Shown here: one piece after another, positions 1-7,972 of the stretch
Layout: every line of letters begins with the position of its first letter
Numbering within the stretch: position 1 is the first letter of the stretch
NCBI GenBank assembly: GCA_964430875.1
Contig: CAYSHP010000014.1
Location: forward strand, 1 to 45,550
Source: M55B127 sp035269185
GTDB taxonomy: Bacteria > Bacillota > Halanaerobiia > Halanaerobiales > M55B127
Length of the DNA: 45,550 bases
Direction: 5' to 3'
Notes under the pieces: generated by a model
Database searches by the model: none
The model's input: the letters and a program-made list of their open reading frames with translations, nothing else
What the model was told of the DNA's origin: nothing
Translations under genes and position numbers: made by a program

Positions 1-79
1 TACATTTTGAAGTTAAAGGCAAAATGTTATCATCCTGTACACTTTTATATAGATAATATTCTTTTTCATTTTTCTTCAT
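1..79 (-). CDS. 5' end of an unidentified gene, possibly radical SAM (partial)
   Basis: The first 26 codons of a gene that runs off the left edge of the window. The ATG at 79 lies 14 bases after the tsaD stop and is preceded by an AGGTGG ribosome binding site, so it is probably the last visible gene of the tsaEBD operon. The readable N-terminus ends in PLTSKC. A Thr-Ser-x-Cys stretch just after the N-terminus is how many radical SAM proteins begin their CxxxCxxC motif, but only the first cysteine is inside the window. The radical SAM call is a guess from one motif; that a gene starts here is better supported. Confidence 0.5.
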   Translation of the reverse strand, partial: MKKNEKEYYLYKSVQDDNILPLTSKC

Positions 80-93
80 TTTTAAATTACCAC

Positions 94-1107
94 CTATAAT
101 TGCAAATTAGGATCTGCATTGAGATCAAGTTCAGCAAATTCTCGTTTTTTATATTGATAGTATGCTACAGTACTTATCATAGCTGCATTATCTGTACAAA
201 GTTTTAAATCAGGATAATATAAAGGGACCTCTTCTTGTTTTAATCGATCTCTTAATACTTCTCTAAACCTCTTATTAGCGGCTACTCCTCCCGACAAAAT
301 CACACTATTAACATTTTTATGAAGAGCAGCTTTAACTGTTTTCGCAGTCAATATGTCTATAACAGCTCTTTGAAAACTAGCAGCTATATCTTCTGCATCA
401 AGTTCATTACCCTTTTGCTTTTGATTATGGATATAATTAATTACGGCTGTCTTTAAACCGCTGAAACTAAAATCATAATTATCTTTATCTAAAAAGGGAC
501 GAGGAAAATTAACAGCATCTTCTCTTCCTTTTTTTGCTTTTTTTTCAATAATTGGACCACCAGGATAACCTAATCCTAAATAACGAGCAATTTTATCAAA
601 AGCTTCACCAGCTGCATCATCTTTTGTTCTTCCTAATATTTCATAATCTCCATACTTCTCAAAATATAGTAAATCGGTATGTCCTCCTGAAACTGTCAAG
701 CAGATAACAGGTGTTTTAATGTCCTTTTTAGAAATGAAATTAGCATAAATATGGCCAGCAATATGGTTAACTCCAATAAATGGTTTGTTTAAAGCAAATG
801 CAAGTGCTTTTGCATAAGATAAACCTACCAATAATGAGCCCACCAATCCCGGTCCATAGGTAGCAGCAATGGCATCAATATTTTCTAAAGTTAAATCAGC
901 TTTTTTTAATGCTTCCTCTACCACAGGATTTATAAACTCCATATGTTTGCGAGAAGCTATCTCAGGTACTACACCACCGTACTTTTTATGCCAATCAACT
1001 TGTGAAGCTACTACACTCGATAATATATTAAGACCATTTTTGCTGACAGCAGCTGCAGTTTCATCACAAGAGGTTTCTAAAGCTAATATTTTTATATCAT
1101 CATTCAT
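94..1107 (-). CDS. tsaD: tRNA N6-adenosine threonylcarbamoyltransferase TsaD
   Basis: TsaD transfers the threonylcarbamoyl group from TC-AMP to A37 of ANN-decoding tRNAs, working in the cytoplasm with TsaB and TsaE. The 337-residue protein has the usual family length. It carries the ASKHA-type start LALETSCDETAAA, the metal-binding HIAGH motif (His115, His119), the GGHTDL and DDAAGEAFDK segments, and the C-terminal SGGVAANKRFR nucleotide-binding loop. Its start overlaps the end of rimI by 8 bases. All three t6A subunits tsaE, tsaB and tsaD are in this operon. Identification is firm. Confidence 0.97.
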   Translation of the reverse strand: MNDDIKILALETSCDETAAAVSKNGLNILSSVVASQVDWHKKYGGVVPEIASRKHMEFINPVVEEALKKADLTLENIDAIAATYGPGLVGSLLVGLSYAKALAFALNKPFIGVNHIAGHIYANFISKKDIKTPVICLTVSGGHTDLLYFEKYGDYEILGRTKDDAAGEAFDKIARYLGLGYPGGPIIEKKAKKGREDAVNFPRPFLDKDNYDFSFSGLKTAVINYIHNQKQKGNELDAEDIAASFQRAVIDILTAKTVKAALHKNVNSVILSGGVAANKRFREVLRDRLKQEEVPLYYPDLKLCTDNAAMISTVAYYQYKKREFAELDLNADPNLQL

Positions 1108-1561
1108 CTTTTTTTATCTCCTTTTTCATAAGTAGTGCATCTTCATTGTTATCTAAATAATAATGACGGGTTAAGCCATCTTCTATAAAACCAAGTTCTT
1201 TATATAAATCAATTGCCGCTTTATTAGTTATCCTAACTTCTAAAGTCACTGACTTTGCATTTAAATTCTTTGCCATATCAACAATTTCATTTATTAAATA
1301 TGTACCAATTCCCTGCCTTCTTTTATTTTTTTTGACAGCTAAATTAACAATATGGACTTCATTAGCTCTGTTTTTAAACCAACACCCTACATACCCGATA
1401 ATTTCATCCTCTATTTTGGCAGTTAAATAAAGAGCAAAAGAATTATGGATTAATTCTTCTTTGAAGAACTTCCTATTCCAGGGATTAGAAAATGCTTCTC
1501 TTTCAATTTTTATTACTTTATTTAAATCATCTAACTTCATGACATCTAAAGACATCTTCAT
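1100..1561 (-). CDS. rimI: Ribosomal protein S18-alanine N-acetyltransferase RimI
   Basis: A 153-residue GNAT-fold acetyltransferase. The acetyl-CoA pyrophosphate-binding loop is visible as RRQGIGTYLI in the middle of the protein, followed by the LEVRITNKAAIDLYKELGF segment typical of RimI. The family acetylates the N-terminal alanine of S18. It begins one base after the tsaB stop behind an AGGGGG site and overlaps tsaD, the common tsaB-rimI-tsaD order. A different protein N-terminus as target cannot be excluded from sequence. Confidence 0.9.
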   Translation of the reverse strand: MKMSLDVMKLDDLNKVIKIEREAFSNPWNRKFFKEELIHNSFALYLTAKIEDEIIGYVGCWFKNRANEVHIVNLAVKKNKRRQGIGTYLINEIVDMAKNLNAKSVTLEVRITNKAAIDLYKELGFIEDGLTRHYYLDNNEDALLMKKEIKKDE

Positions 1562-1562
1562 G

Positions 1563-2282
1563 CTAATCCCCCTGCAGATATTTTTTCTCCCAGTTAATAC
1601 GCGCCTGGGGTTTCTTTAAATACTTTGGTACCAAATCCTTATAATCCGTATCTTTACCTTGTGCAAGATAACGATAACCTAAAGAAGCCAAATTAAATCC
1701 TCCGAAGTTTCTCACTTTATATACTATAGTAGTATTTTTAAGTTCAGCCTTATTAAAAATTTCATAATAACTGTCGGCTCCACTCCCAAAAATTACTTTT
1801 TTATCTTGATAATTTCTTAAAGTTTCAATTAAATTATTAACTTTTAAGGCTTGATCTTTATTAATCCTTTTGATAATTCCATTATCACTTTTACTTGCAA
1901 AAATTGAACTATATATCCTTTTATTACGGGCATCAATAGTTGGAACAAGAATATGATCTTTATAATGTTGACTTATGGAATAGGCCATATACTCCAAAGA
2001 AGACGCAGCATAAACCGGTATATTTAAAGCCCGTTTAAAGGCTTGTGCAGTACTTAATCCTATTCTAAGACCGGTAAAAGAACCGGGGCCATCAGTAACA
2101 GCTAAACCATCTAAATCCTGTATCTCTAACCCTGCTTCTGAAAATAATCTTTTAATAATAGGTAAAAGACGTTCACTATGACGTCTTTTTAATTTTATAT
2201 TAATTTCACCTAAGAAATCTTTGTTTTCACTAAGTCCTACAGAACATATATCTGAACTTGTATCAATTCCCAATATTAACAT
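1563..2282 (-). CDS. tsaB: tRNA t6A biosynthesis protein TsaB
   Basis: TsaB is the non-catalytic partner that dimerises with TsaD and is needed for t6A37 formation. The 239-residue protein starts with the ASKHA signature LILGIDTSSD and contains the conserved VTDGPGSFTGLRIGLSTAQ segment around residue 65-85. It lacks the metal-binding histidines of TsaD, as expected. It overlaps tsaE by 20 bases, so the two are translationally linked, with an AAGGA site inside the tsaE coding sequence. Confidence 0.95.
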   Translation of the reverse strand: MLILGIDTSSDICSVGLSENKDFLGEINIKLKRRHSERLLPIIKRLFSEAGLEIQDLDGLAVTDGPGSFTGLRIGLSTAQAFKRALNIPVYAASSLEYMAYSISQHYKDHILVPTIDARNKRIYSSIFASKSDNGIIKRINKDQALKVNNLIETLRNYQDKKVIFGSGADSYYEIFNKAELKNTTIVYKVRNFGGFNLASLGYRYLAQGKDTDYKDLVPKYLKKPQARINWEKKYLQGD

Positions 2283-2748
2283 TATCTTTCAGTCCTTTAA
2301 TAATTTTTTTACTATTATTACCCTCTGCATTAATTGTTATTTCGCGTTTATTTTTATCTAAACTAATTATTTTAATGAAAATAAAATCATCTTCTAAATA
2401 ATCAAAAACTAACTGCGGCCATTCTATGGCCTTAACATTTTCCATCTCCAAATATTCTTCTAAACCCAGTTGAATTAACTCTTCTTTACGGTCAATCCTA
2501 TAAAAATCCATATGAATAAGACCTGGATTACCCTTATATTCATTTATTAAATTAAATGTAGGACTTGTAATATCAAAGTCAATTTTTAGACCTTCTGCTA
2601 AGCCCTTGACGAAAACCGTTTTACCAGCCCCTAAATCTCCGGTTAATAAAATGACCTGTGAAAAATATTTTTTATCTCTTTTGATTATTTTAGCTATATT
2701 TTTTCCTATCTGTTTAGTTTGCTTGGGATCATTGGTAATATATTTCAT
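2263..2748 (-). CDS. tsaE: tRNA t6A biosynthesis ATPase TsaE
   Basis: TsaE is a small P-loop ATPase that drives turnover of the TsaB-TsaD complex. The Walker A loop GDLGAGKT is near residue 40, followed by TSPTFNLINEY and the HMDFYRID segment that are family hallmarks. I place the start at the ATG at 2748 (161 residues), nine bases after AAGGAT; a longer reading from GTG at 2757 would touch the ribosome binding site. First gene of the operon tsaE-tsaB-rimI-tsaD, with a consensus promoter directly upstream. Confidence 0.93.
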   Translation of the reverse strand: MKYITNDPKQTKQIGKNIAKIIKRDKKYFSQVILLTGDLGAGKTVFVKGLAEGLKIDFDITSPTFNLINEYKGNPGLIHMDFYRIDRKEELIQLGLEEYLEMENVKAIEWPQLVFDYLEDDFIFIKIISLDKNKREITINAEGNNSKKIIKGLKDNVNIGN

Positions 2749-2795
2749 ATTATTCACATCCTTAGACCGAAAAATATATATTTTAGGCTATTAAC

Positions 2796-2824
2796 ATTAT
2801 ACTTGAGTATTATCCTTAAATCAA
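2796..2824 (-). promoter_or_regulatory. SigA-type promoter of the tsaE operon
   Basis: On the minus strand TTGATT (2819-2824) is separated by exactly 17 bases from a perfect TATAAT (2796-2801), about 48 bases before the tsaE ATG. The -35 box overlaps the tail of the terminator that closes the hydrogenase operon, so the two operons are packed with no spare DNA between them. Confidence 0.8.
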
Positions 2825-2858
2825 GAAACCCCATCCCTAATGATTAGAGATGGGGTTT
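2823..2858 (-). terminator. Intrinsic terminator of the hydrogenase operon
   Basis: A 15-bp stem (2826-2840 with 2844-2858) around a three-base loop, with one G-U pair, contains a GGGGT/ACCCC core. On the minus strand it is followed by a T-rich tail. It lies 28 bases past the hydA stop and before the tsaE promoter. Confidence 0.88.
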
Positions 2859-2886
2859 ATCTTTACTTTATTTGTTAATTTTAAAG

Positions 2887-4608
2887 TTAATTTTTTGGTC
2901 TTTCCCGATAAGTTGTGTGCAGTAAATGATGGGATTTTTCACTATTTGGTTCTTCAAGATACTCTTCATATAACTTTTTAATCATCGGATTTTCATGTGA
3001 TTTACGTACCACACTTTGTTCATCTGCATTAGCTAGCCCTTGACCTCTTTTTTCTTTCTTTTCTTCACTGATTGGAAGAGGCTGGCCACCTCCACCCACA
3101 CAACCATAAGGACAAGCCATAACTTCAATGAAGTGGTACTCGGATTCACCAACTCTAACTTCATCTAACAGTTTTTCAGCATTTTTAAGACCATTTGCAA
3201 TAGCAACTTTAATTATTTTATCATTGATAACAACTTCTGCTTTGTTGATTCCTCTAAAGCCTAAGTTTAATCTTTCAAGTTCTTCTCCAGTTAGTTTTTC
3301 CTTTACAGTTCTAACAGCAGCTTCTGCAACACCACCGGTTGTACCAAAGATGGTACCAGCACCGGTATGTTTACCCATTAACTCGTCATAATCATCTTCT
3401 GGTAAATTATCAAACTGTAAACCAACCTCTTTAATCATACGGGCAATTTCCCTTGTTGTAAGTACCGCATCTGTATCTTTATATTCACTTGCATTTATTT
3501 CATCTCTGTCTTTTTCAAACTTCTTAGCTGTACAAGGCATAATAGATACTGTATAAATTTTCTCGGGATCTATTTCTGCTTTTTCAGCATAGTATGTTTT
3601 TGAAAGAGCTGAGAACATTTGTTGGGGTGATTTAGCAGAAGATAAATGATTTAATAAATCAGAATAATTATGTTCTGCATACTTTACCCAACCTGGACAA
3701 CAAGATGTGATATGAGGTAGATTCTTATTTTCCGTCAGTCTTTCTAAAAACTCTGAGCCTTCTTCTAAAATAGTTAAATCAGCTGTAAATTCGGTTGAAA
3801 ATACTTTATCAAAACCTAACTTTCTTAAAGCAGAAACCAACTGGCCTGTAACAACAGAACCTGCTTCATAACCAAACTCTTCACCGATTGTAGCCTGGAT
3901 TGAAGGTGCACTTTGAGCTATCACATGTTTGTCATCATCTTCTAAGGCATTCCATACTTTTTGAATTTCGCTTACCTCTGTGATAGCACCTACCGGACAA
4001 ACTGTCGCACATTGACCACAGTTAGCACAGTTAATCTCACTTTGCGGGAGATCAAAAGCGGTTGTTACTATTGAATCAAATCCCCTATTACTAAACTGTA
4101 GGGCTGATACTCCCTGTACTTCCTCACAAACTCTTACACAACGACCACATAAAATACATTTATTAGGGTCTCTTTTTAAAGCAGGCCCAACTTCATCTCT
4201 TTCTACTTCGCGACTATCACCTGAAATCTCTTCTACATCTTCTCTAGTTATACCCAAACTGTGAGTTATATCCTGTAATTCACAACTGCCATTTCGGTCA
4301 CAACCTAAACAATCATTAGGGTGATTAGCTAAAAGCAGTGTAACATTTCTCCTTCTAGCTCTTCTAGCTTTCATACTTGTGGTAGATATTTGCATACCTT
4401 CTGTAACCGGTGTAACACATGATGCTACTAAAGAATTACTTTCCAGATCTTCCACTACACAAACTCTACAGGCACCGTGAAGTGTTAAATCAGGATGGTA
4501 GCATAAATAAGGTACATCGATACCTACTTCTTTAGCAGCTTCTAGTATTGTTGTACCTTTTTCAACTTCAATATTTTGATCATCTATAGTTAATCTTACT
4601 TTTTCCAT
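2887..4608 (-). CDS. hydA: [FeFe] hydrogenase catalytic subunit, HydA of the HydABC type
   Basis: This subunit makes or consumes H2 at the H-cluster in the cytoplasm. Domains in order over 573 residues: a [2Fe-2S] domain (Cys36, 47, 50, 64); a His-ligated [4Fe-4S] site (His96, Cys100, 103, 109); two [4Fe-4S] sites (Cys151/154/157/161 and 194/197/200/204); then the H-cluster domain with TSCCPGW (301-307), MPCTAKKFE (from 357) and EVMACPYGCVGGGGQP (495-510); and a small-subunit-like tail. The proton-transfer cysteine Cys303 is present, so it should be active. With the NuoF- and NuoE-like subunits upstream it matches trimeric electron-bifurcating hydrogenases that use reduced ferredoxin and NADH. 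Last gene of the operon. Confidence 0.96.
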   Translation of the reverse strand: MEKVRLTIDDQNIEVEKGTTILEAAKEVGIDVPYLCYHPDLTLHGACRVCVVEDLESNSLVASCVTPVTEGMQISTTSMKARRARRRNVTLLLANHPNDCLGCDRNGSCELQDITHSLGITREDVEEISGDSREVERDEVGPALKRDPNKCILCGRCVRVCEEVQGVSALQFSNRGFDSIVTTAFDLPQSEINCANCGQCATVCPVGAITEVSEIQKVWNALEDDDKHVIAQSAPSIQATIGEEFGYEAGSVVTGQLVSALRKLGFDKVFSTEFTADLTILEEGSEFLERLTENKNLPHITSCCPGWVKYAEHNYSDLLNHLSSAKSPQQMFSALSKTYYAEKAEIDPEKIYTVSIMPCTAKKFEKDRDEINASEYKDTDAVLTTREIARMIKEVGLQFDNLPEDDYDELMGKHTGAGTIFGTTGGVAEAAVRTVKEKLTGEELERLNLGFRGINKAEVVINDKIIKVAIANGLKNAEKLLDEVRVGESEYHFIEVMACPYGCVGGGGQPLPISEEKKEKRGQGLANADEQSVVRKSHENPMIKKLYEEYLEEPNSEKSHHLLHTTYRERPKN

Positions 4609-4635
4609 TTAGTATTTAAACCTCCTTTTGACCTG

Positions 4636-6438
4636 TTAACCCTGTGATATGGCATCAACTGGACATTTCTTCTCACATGCCCCACAAGATATACATACTT
4701 CACTATCAATTACATAGTAATTTCCGTCCCCTTTAGTAATTGCATCAACTGGACAAACTTTAACACACTGACCACAACCTACACAAGTGTTTTCATTAAT
4801 TGTATAACCTGCAGCTAATTCCTGACAAACACCAGCCGGACATTTATTATCATTAATATGAGCTTCATACTCATTTCTGAAATATTTAATTGTACTTAAA
4901 ACAGGATTAGGAGCAGTCTGACCTAAACCACATAAAGAAGTTGCCTTTATATGTTCTCCTAATTCTAATAATAGTTTAATATCGCCTTCTTTACCTTCAC
5001 CATCACAAATTCTATTTAAAATTTCTAGCATTCTTTTGGTTCCTTCACGGCAGGGTGTACACTTACCACAAGATTCATTTTGGGTAAAGGATAAAAAGAA
5101 CCTTGCTACATCTACCATACAGGTACTTTCATCCATAACAACCATACCACCAGAACCCATCATTGCTCCTACATCGACTAATGAATCATAATCAATAGGT
5201 AAATCTAAATATTCTTCTGGAATACATCCACCAGAAGGTCCACCAGTTTGAATAGCTTTGTACTTCTTATCCTCAGTGAGTCCTCCACCTATCTCAAAGA
5301 CTACTTCTCTTAAGGTAGTACCCATTGGAACCTCAACTAAACCAGTATTTTTAATTTTACCGGTTAGTGCAAAAACCTTTGTTCCTTTACTGTTTTCAGT
5401 ACCGATAGAAGAAAATACTTCTGAACCTTCATTAATTATATATGGAATATTTGCATAGGTCTCTACATTATTAATATTGGTTGGTTTACCCCATAAGCCT
5501 TTTTCAGCTGGATATGGTGGTCTAGGGTTAGGCATCCCTCTTCTCCCTTCGATAGAAGCCATAAGAGCTGTTTCTTCTCCACAGACAAAAGCGCCTGCCC
5601 CTTTTTTAATATGTAGTTTGAAGTTAAAACCAGATCCAAATATATCTTCACCTAATAATCCTAACTCTTCTGCTTCATTTATAGCTTTTTCTAATCTTTC
5701 AATTGCAAGTGGATACTCGGCTCTAACATAAACATAACCTTCATCTGCACCGATTGCATACCCCGAAATAAGCATACCTTCAATAATTCTATGAGGATCA
5801 CCTTCTAAAATACTTCTATCCATAAATGCACCCGGATCACCCTCATCAGCATTACAAATAACATACTTTTTATCACTTTCATTATCACTAGCAAACTGCC
5901 ATTTTAGACCAGTTGGAAAACCTCCGCCTCCTCGTCCACGTAAACCAGAATTTTTTACTTCTTCTATAATCTTTTGCGGAGACATCTCAGTTAAGGCACG
6001 ACCAGCTGCCTCATAACCATTATTTGCTATGTATTCTTCAATACTTTCCGGATTAATCTTACCACAGTTAGCTAATGCAATTCTATGTTGTTTTTTATAA
6101 AAATCTATATCTTTATAGGAAGGAATGCTTTCTTCTGTCATTGGTTCTTTAAATAATAATCTATCAACAATTCTACCTTTTAAAAGGTGTTCATCTACTA
6201 TTTCAGCTACATCTTCTTCTTTTATTTGACAGTAAAATACTCCTTCTGGATAAATGACCATAATTGGTCCTTTTTCACAAAAACCGTGACAGCCGGTTTC
6301 TACTATCTTAATTTCATTAAGTAGATCCTTTTCTGCCAACTGATCTTGAAGTTCATGTTTAATTTCTTTAGAACCGGAGGAAACACAACCCGTTCCGGTA
6401 CAAATTAGTACATGAGATCTATATATAGTATCCTTCAA
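4636..6438 (-). CDS. hydB: Hydrogenase subunit HydB, NuoF-like NADH/FMN flavoprotein
   Basis: The flavin subunit that exchanges electrons with NAD(H), 600 residues. It has an N-terminal thioredoxin-like [2Fe-2S] domain (CTGTGC and the later CHGFC cysteines), the NuoF core with the NADH/FMN loop GLRGRGGGGFPTG around residue 170, the [4Fe-4S] motif ESCGKCTPCREGT, and two C-terminal ferredoxin motifs (CVGCGQCVKVCP and CISCGACEKKCP). This fusion is the HydB architecture known from Thermotoga and Moorella bifurcating hydrogenases. The start is TTG at 6438, nine bases after GGAGG; I see no better ATG. Confidence 0.94.
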   Translation of the reverse strand: MKDTIYRSHVLICTGTGCVSSGSKEIKHELQDQLAEKDLLNEIKIVETGCHGFCEKGPIMVIYPEGVFYCQIKEEDVAEIVDEHLLKGRIVDRLLFKEPMTEESIPSYKDIDFYKKQHRIALANCGKINPESIEEYIANNGYEAAGRALTEMSPQKIIEEVKNSGLRGRGGGGFPTGLKWQFASDNESDKKYVICNADEGDPGAFMDRSILEGDPHRIIEGMLISGYAIGADEGYVYVRAEYPLAIERLEKAINEAEELGLLGEDIFGSGFNFKLHIKKGAGAFVCGEETALMASIEGRRGMPNPRPPYPAEKGLWGKPTNINNVETYANIPYIINEGSEVFSSIGTENSKGTKVFALTGKIKNTGLVEVPMGTTLREVVFEIGGGLTEDKKYKAIQTGGPSGGCIPEEYLDLPIDYDSLVDVGAMMGSGGMVVMDESTCMVDVARFFLSFTQNESCGKCTPCREGTKRMLEILNRICDGEGKEGDIKLLLELGEHIKATSLCGLGQTAPNPVLSTIKYFRNEYEAHINDNKCPAGVCQELAAGYTINENTCVGCGQCVKVCPVDAITKGDGNYYVIDSEVCISCGACEKKCPVDAISQG

Positions 6439-6458
6439 TGTAATTTACCTCCTTTAAG

Positions 6459-6824
6459 TTATTCTTCTAATCTTGCTATAACTAGCTCATCTACCACATT
6501 ACCATTTATAACATGATTAACAATAATTCTTTTTACATCTTCTTTTGTTAAGTTACCGTAAGTAATTCTATCTTTTCCGGGAAGTTTGACATCCATCAAT
6601 GGTTCCTTTTCACACATTCCAATACAACCCGTTTGAGTTACTTCTACATCGAGATCTCTTTTATCTATTTCTTCCATAACAGCTTTTAAGATCTCTCTAG
6701 CACCAGCTGCTATACCACAAGTACCCATACCAATTATTATCTTGGGTTTATTAATTTCTTTACGCATCTCCATATCTTTCTCAACTTTTTCTCGCAGTTC
6801 CCTTAATTCTTCTAAAGATTTCAA
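6459..6824 (-). CDS. (2Fe-2S) ferredoxin domain protein in the hydrogenase operon
   Basis: A 121-residue protein with a thioredoxin-like [2Fe-2S] ferredoxin fold: cysteines in GMGTCGIAAGAREIL and in QTGCIGMCEKEPL form the usual four-ligand pattern. A helical, charged segment of about 25 residues precedes it. It resembles the N-terminal domain of the neighbouring HydB but stands alone. The start is TTG, overlapping the upstream stop as TTGA. Such stand-alone proteins are common in clostridial hyd operons; whether it is an extra electron relay or a donor to the adjacent ATPase is not known. Confidence 0.85.
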   Translation of the reverse strand: MKSLEELRELREKVEKDMEMRKEINKPKIIIGMGTCGIAAGAREILKAVMEEIDKRDLDVEVTQTGCIGMCEKEPLMDVKLPGKDRITYGNLTKEDVKRIIVNHVINGNVVDELVIARLEE

Positions 6825-7372
6825 TTAAATTCACCTCCGCGAATTTCTTTTACATTCTCATCTATGTACTCTTTCAGCCAATTTAATATTTTACTATCCG
6901 TTATCTTTACATTGCCTAACTCTTCTTTTATTTTTTGAGTCTCAAAAATAAATTGTTCAGTATTATATCTATGTTTATATGTTAAATCAACATTACTATC
7001 CCATAAGAGGATAGATATAATAGTTTGGGCAATATTCCCTAATGGTGCTCTATCAATATGGTCATGCTTAAATTCGGCTTTAACGATAGTACCATTTTGA
7101 TTAGAATCAATTAAGAAATTACCATCACATCTTTTAGCAGCTGCTTTAAATAGAGATAATCCTAAGCCAACCGGCCTAGTTTTACGACTGGTAACAAAAG
7201 GATCTGTAATATCTTTTAATTGATCTTTTTTAATTCCTTTTCCATCATCTTCTATAGTTATTTCTAAATCATTATTTTTGGTATCTTCTTTAATATCTAT
7301 TAAAATATTATCAGCATCTGCATTAACTGAGTTTTCAGCAATATCTAAGATATGTAAAGCTAATTCTTTCAT
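6821..7372 (-). CDS. Histidine-kinase-like ATPase domain protein in the hydrogenase operon
   Basis: A 183-residue protein with a GHKL ATP-binding fold: N-box HILDIAENSVNA (residues 7-18), D-box EDDGKGI, and a G-box VGLGLSLF. There is no His-phosphoacceptor domain and no sensor or membrane segment, so it is not a normal two-component kinase. It overlaps the nuoE-like gene by one base and the 2Fe-2S gene by three, so it is translated together with the hydrogenase subunits. A regulatory role (anti-sigma or phosphorelay) is inference; the substrate is unknown. Confidence 0.83.
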   Translation of the reverse strand: MKELALHILDIAENSVNADADNILIDIKEDTKNNDLEITIEDDGKGIKKDQLKDITDPFVTSRKTRPVGLGLSLFKAAAKRCDGNFLIDSNQNGTIVKAEFKHDHIDRAPLGNIAQTIISILLWDSNVDLTYKHRYNTEQFIFETQKIKEELGNVKITDSKILNWLKEYIDENVKEIRGGEFN

Positions 7373-7860
7373 TATTCTTCATAATTTGCTAATACTTCAT
7401 TTACTTTATCAGGTGTCATTCGTCCATATGTATCATCATTAACCATAATTACTGGTGCAAGACCACAAGCTCCAATACAGGCTACAGTCTCTAAAGTAAA
7501 GTTTAGATCATCAGTTGTCTCACCACTATCAATATCTAATTCATCTTTTAATTGGTCTAGCACTTCAGCGCCACCTCTTACATGACAAGCAGTACCTGTA
7601 CAGACCCTAATAATATTTTCTCCTCTTGGTTCTAAATGAAACTGTGAATAAAATGTTACTACACCAAAAACCTGACTTAAAGATAAATCCAAATTACAGG
7701 CAATTTCTTTTAAAACTGTTTCCGGTAAATAACCATATTCATCCTGAGCATCCTGTAAAATTGGGATTAAATACTTCTCTTCTTTTGCATACTCTTTTAA
7801 TATTTCATTTAATGGTGCTAAATACTTATCCATATTTTTTTGGTCACATCTACAAGGCAT
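7372..7860 (-). CDS. hydC: Hydrogenase subunit HydC, NuoE-like [2Fe-2S] protein
   Basis: A 162-residue NuoE homologue: N-terminal helical region, then a thioredoxin-like domain with the CTGTAC and CIGAC cysteine pairs that bind one [2Fe-2S] cluster. It passes electrons between the flavin of HydB and the rest of the complex. The CxCDQ stretch at the very N-terminus is extra. First gene of the operon, with an AGGAGG site six bases before the ATG and a consensus promoter about 70 bases upstream. Confidence 0.93.
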   Translation of the reverse strand: MPCRCDQKNMDKYLAPLNEILKEYAKEEKYLIPILQDAQDEYGYLPETVLKEIACNLDLSLSQVFGVVTFYSQFHLEPRGENIIRVCTGTACHVRGGAEVLDQLKDELDIDSGETTDDLNFTLETVACIGACGLAPVIMVNDDTYGRMTPDKVNEVLANYEE

Positions 7861-7922
7861 CTGTTTACCTCCTATCTTAATTTTTTTGGCTATTAAGTTA
7901 GCGAAATCACATACACAAAACT

Positions 7923-7951
7923 ATTATAAGTGAATTATTTCACTTTGTCAA
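7923..7951 (-). promoter_or_regulatory. Consensus SigA promoter of the hydrogenase operon
   Basis: On the minus strand a perfect TTGACA (7946-7951) and a perfect TATAAT (7923-7928) are separated by exactly 17 bases. This is the strongest promoter in the window by consensus match. The whole spacer is occupied by a palindrome, listed separately, which implies that the strong promoter is held under a repressor. Confidence 0.9.
7928..7945 (-). promoter_or_regulatory. Candidate Rex operator in the hydrogenase promoter
   Basis: A perfect palindrome AAGTGAA-N4-TTCACTT fills the promoter spacer and touches the -10 box. The core GTGAA-N4-TTCAC matches the published Gram-positive Rex consensus TTGTGAA-N4-TTCACAA; only the two outer bases of each arm differ. 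Rex is an NADH/NAD+-sensing repressor that often controls hydrogenase genes in anaerobes. The palindrome is seen directly; assignment to Rex is inference, and no rex gene lies in this window. Confidence 0.65.
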
Positions 7952-7972
7952 TGGGTTGATAAAAATATCTAA

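Noticed and set aside
869..1135. Plus-strand open frames opposite tsaD and many other genes (for example 3128-3391, 9466-9732, 38216-38509)
   Set aside because: They mirror well-identified minus-strand genes, lack ribosome binding sites and have low-complexity Ser/Ile/Leu-rich translations with no family features.
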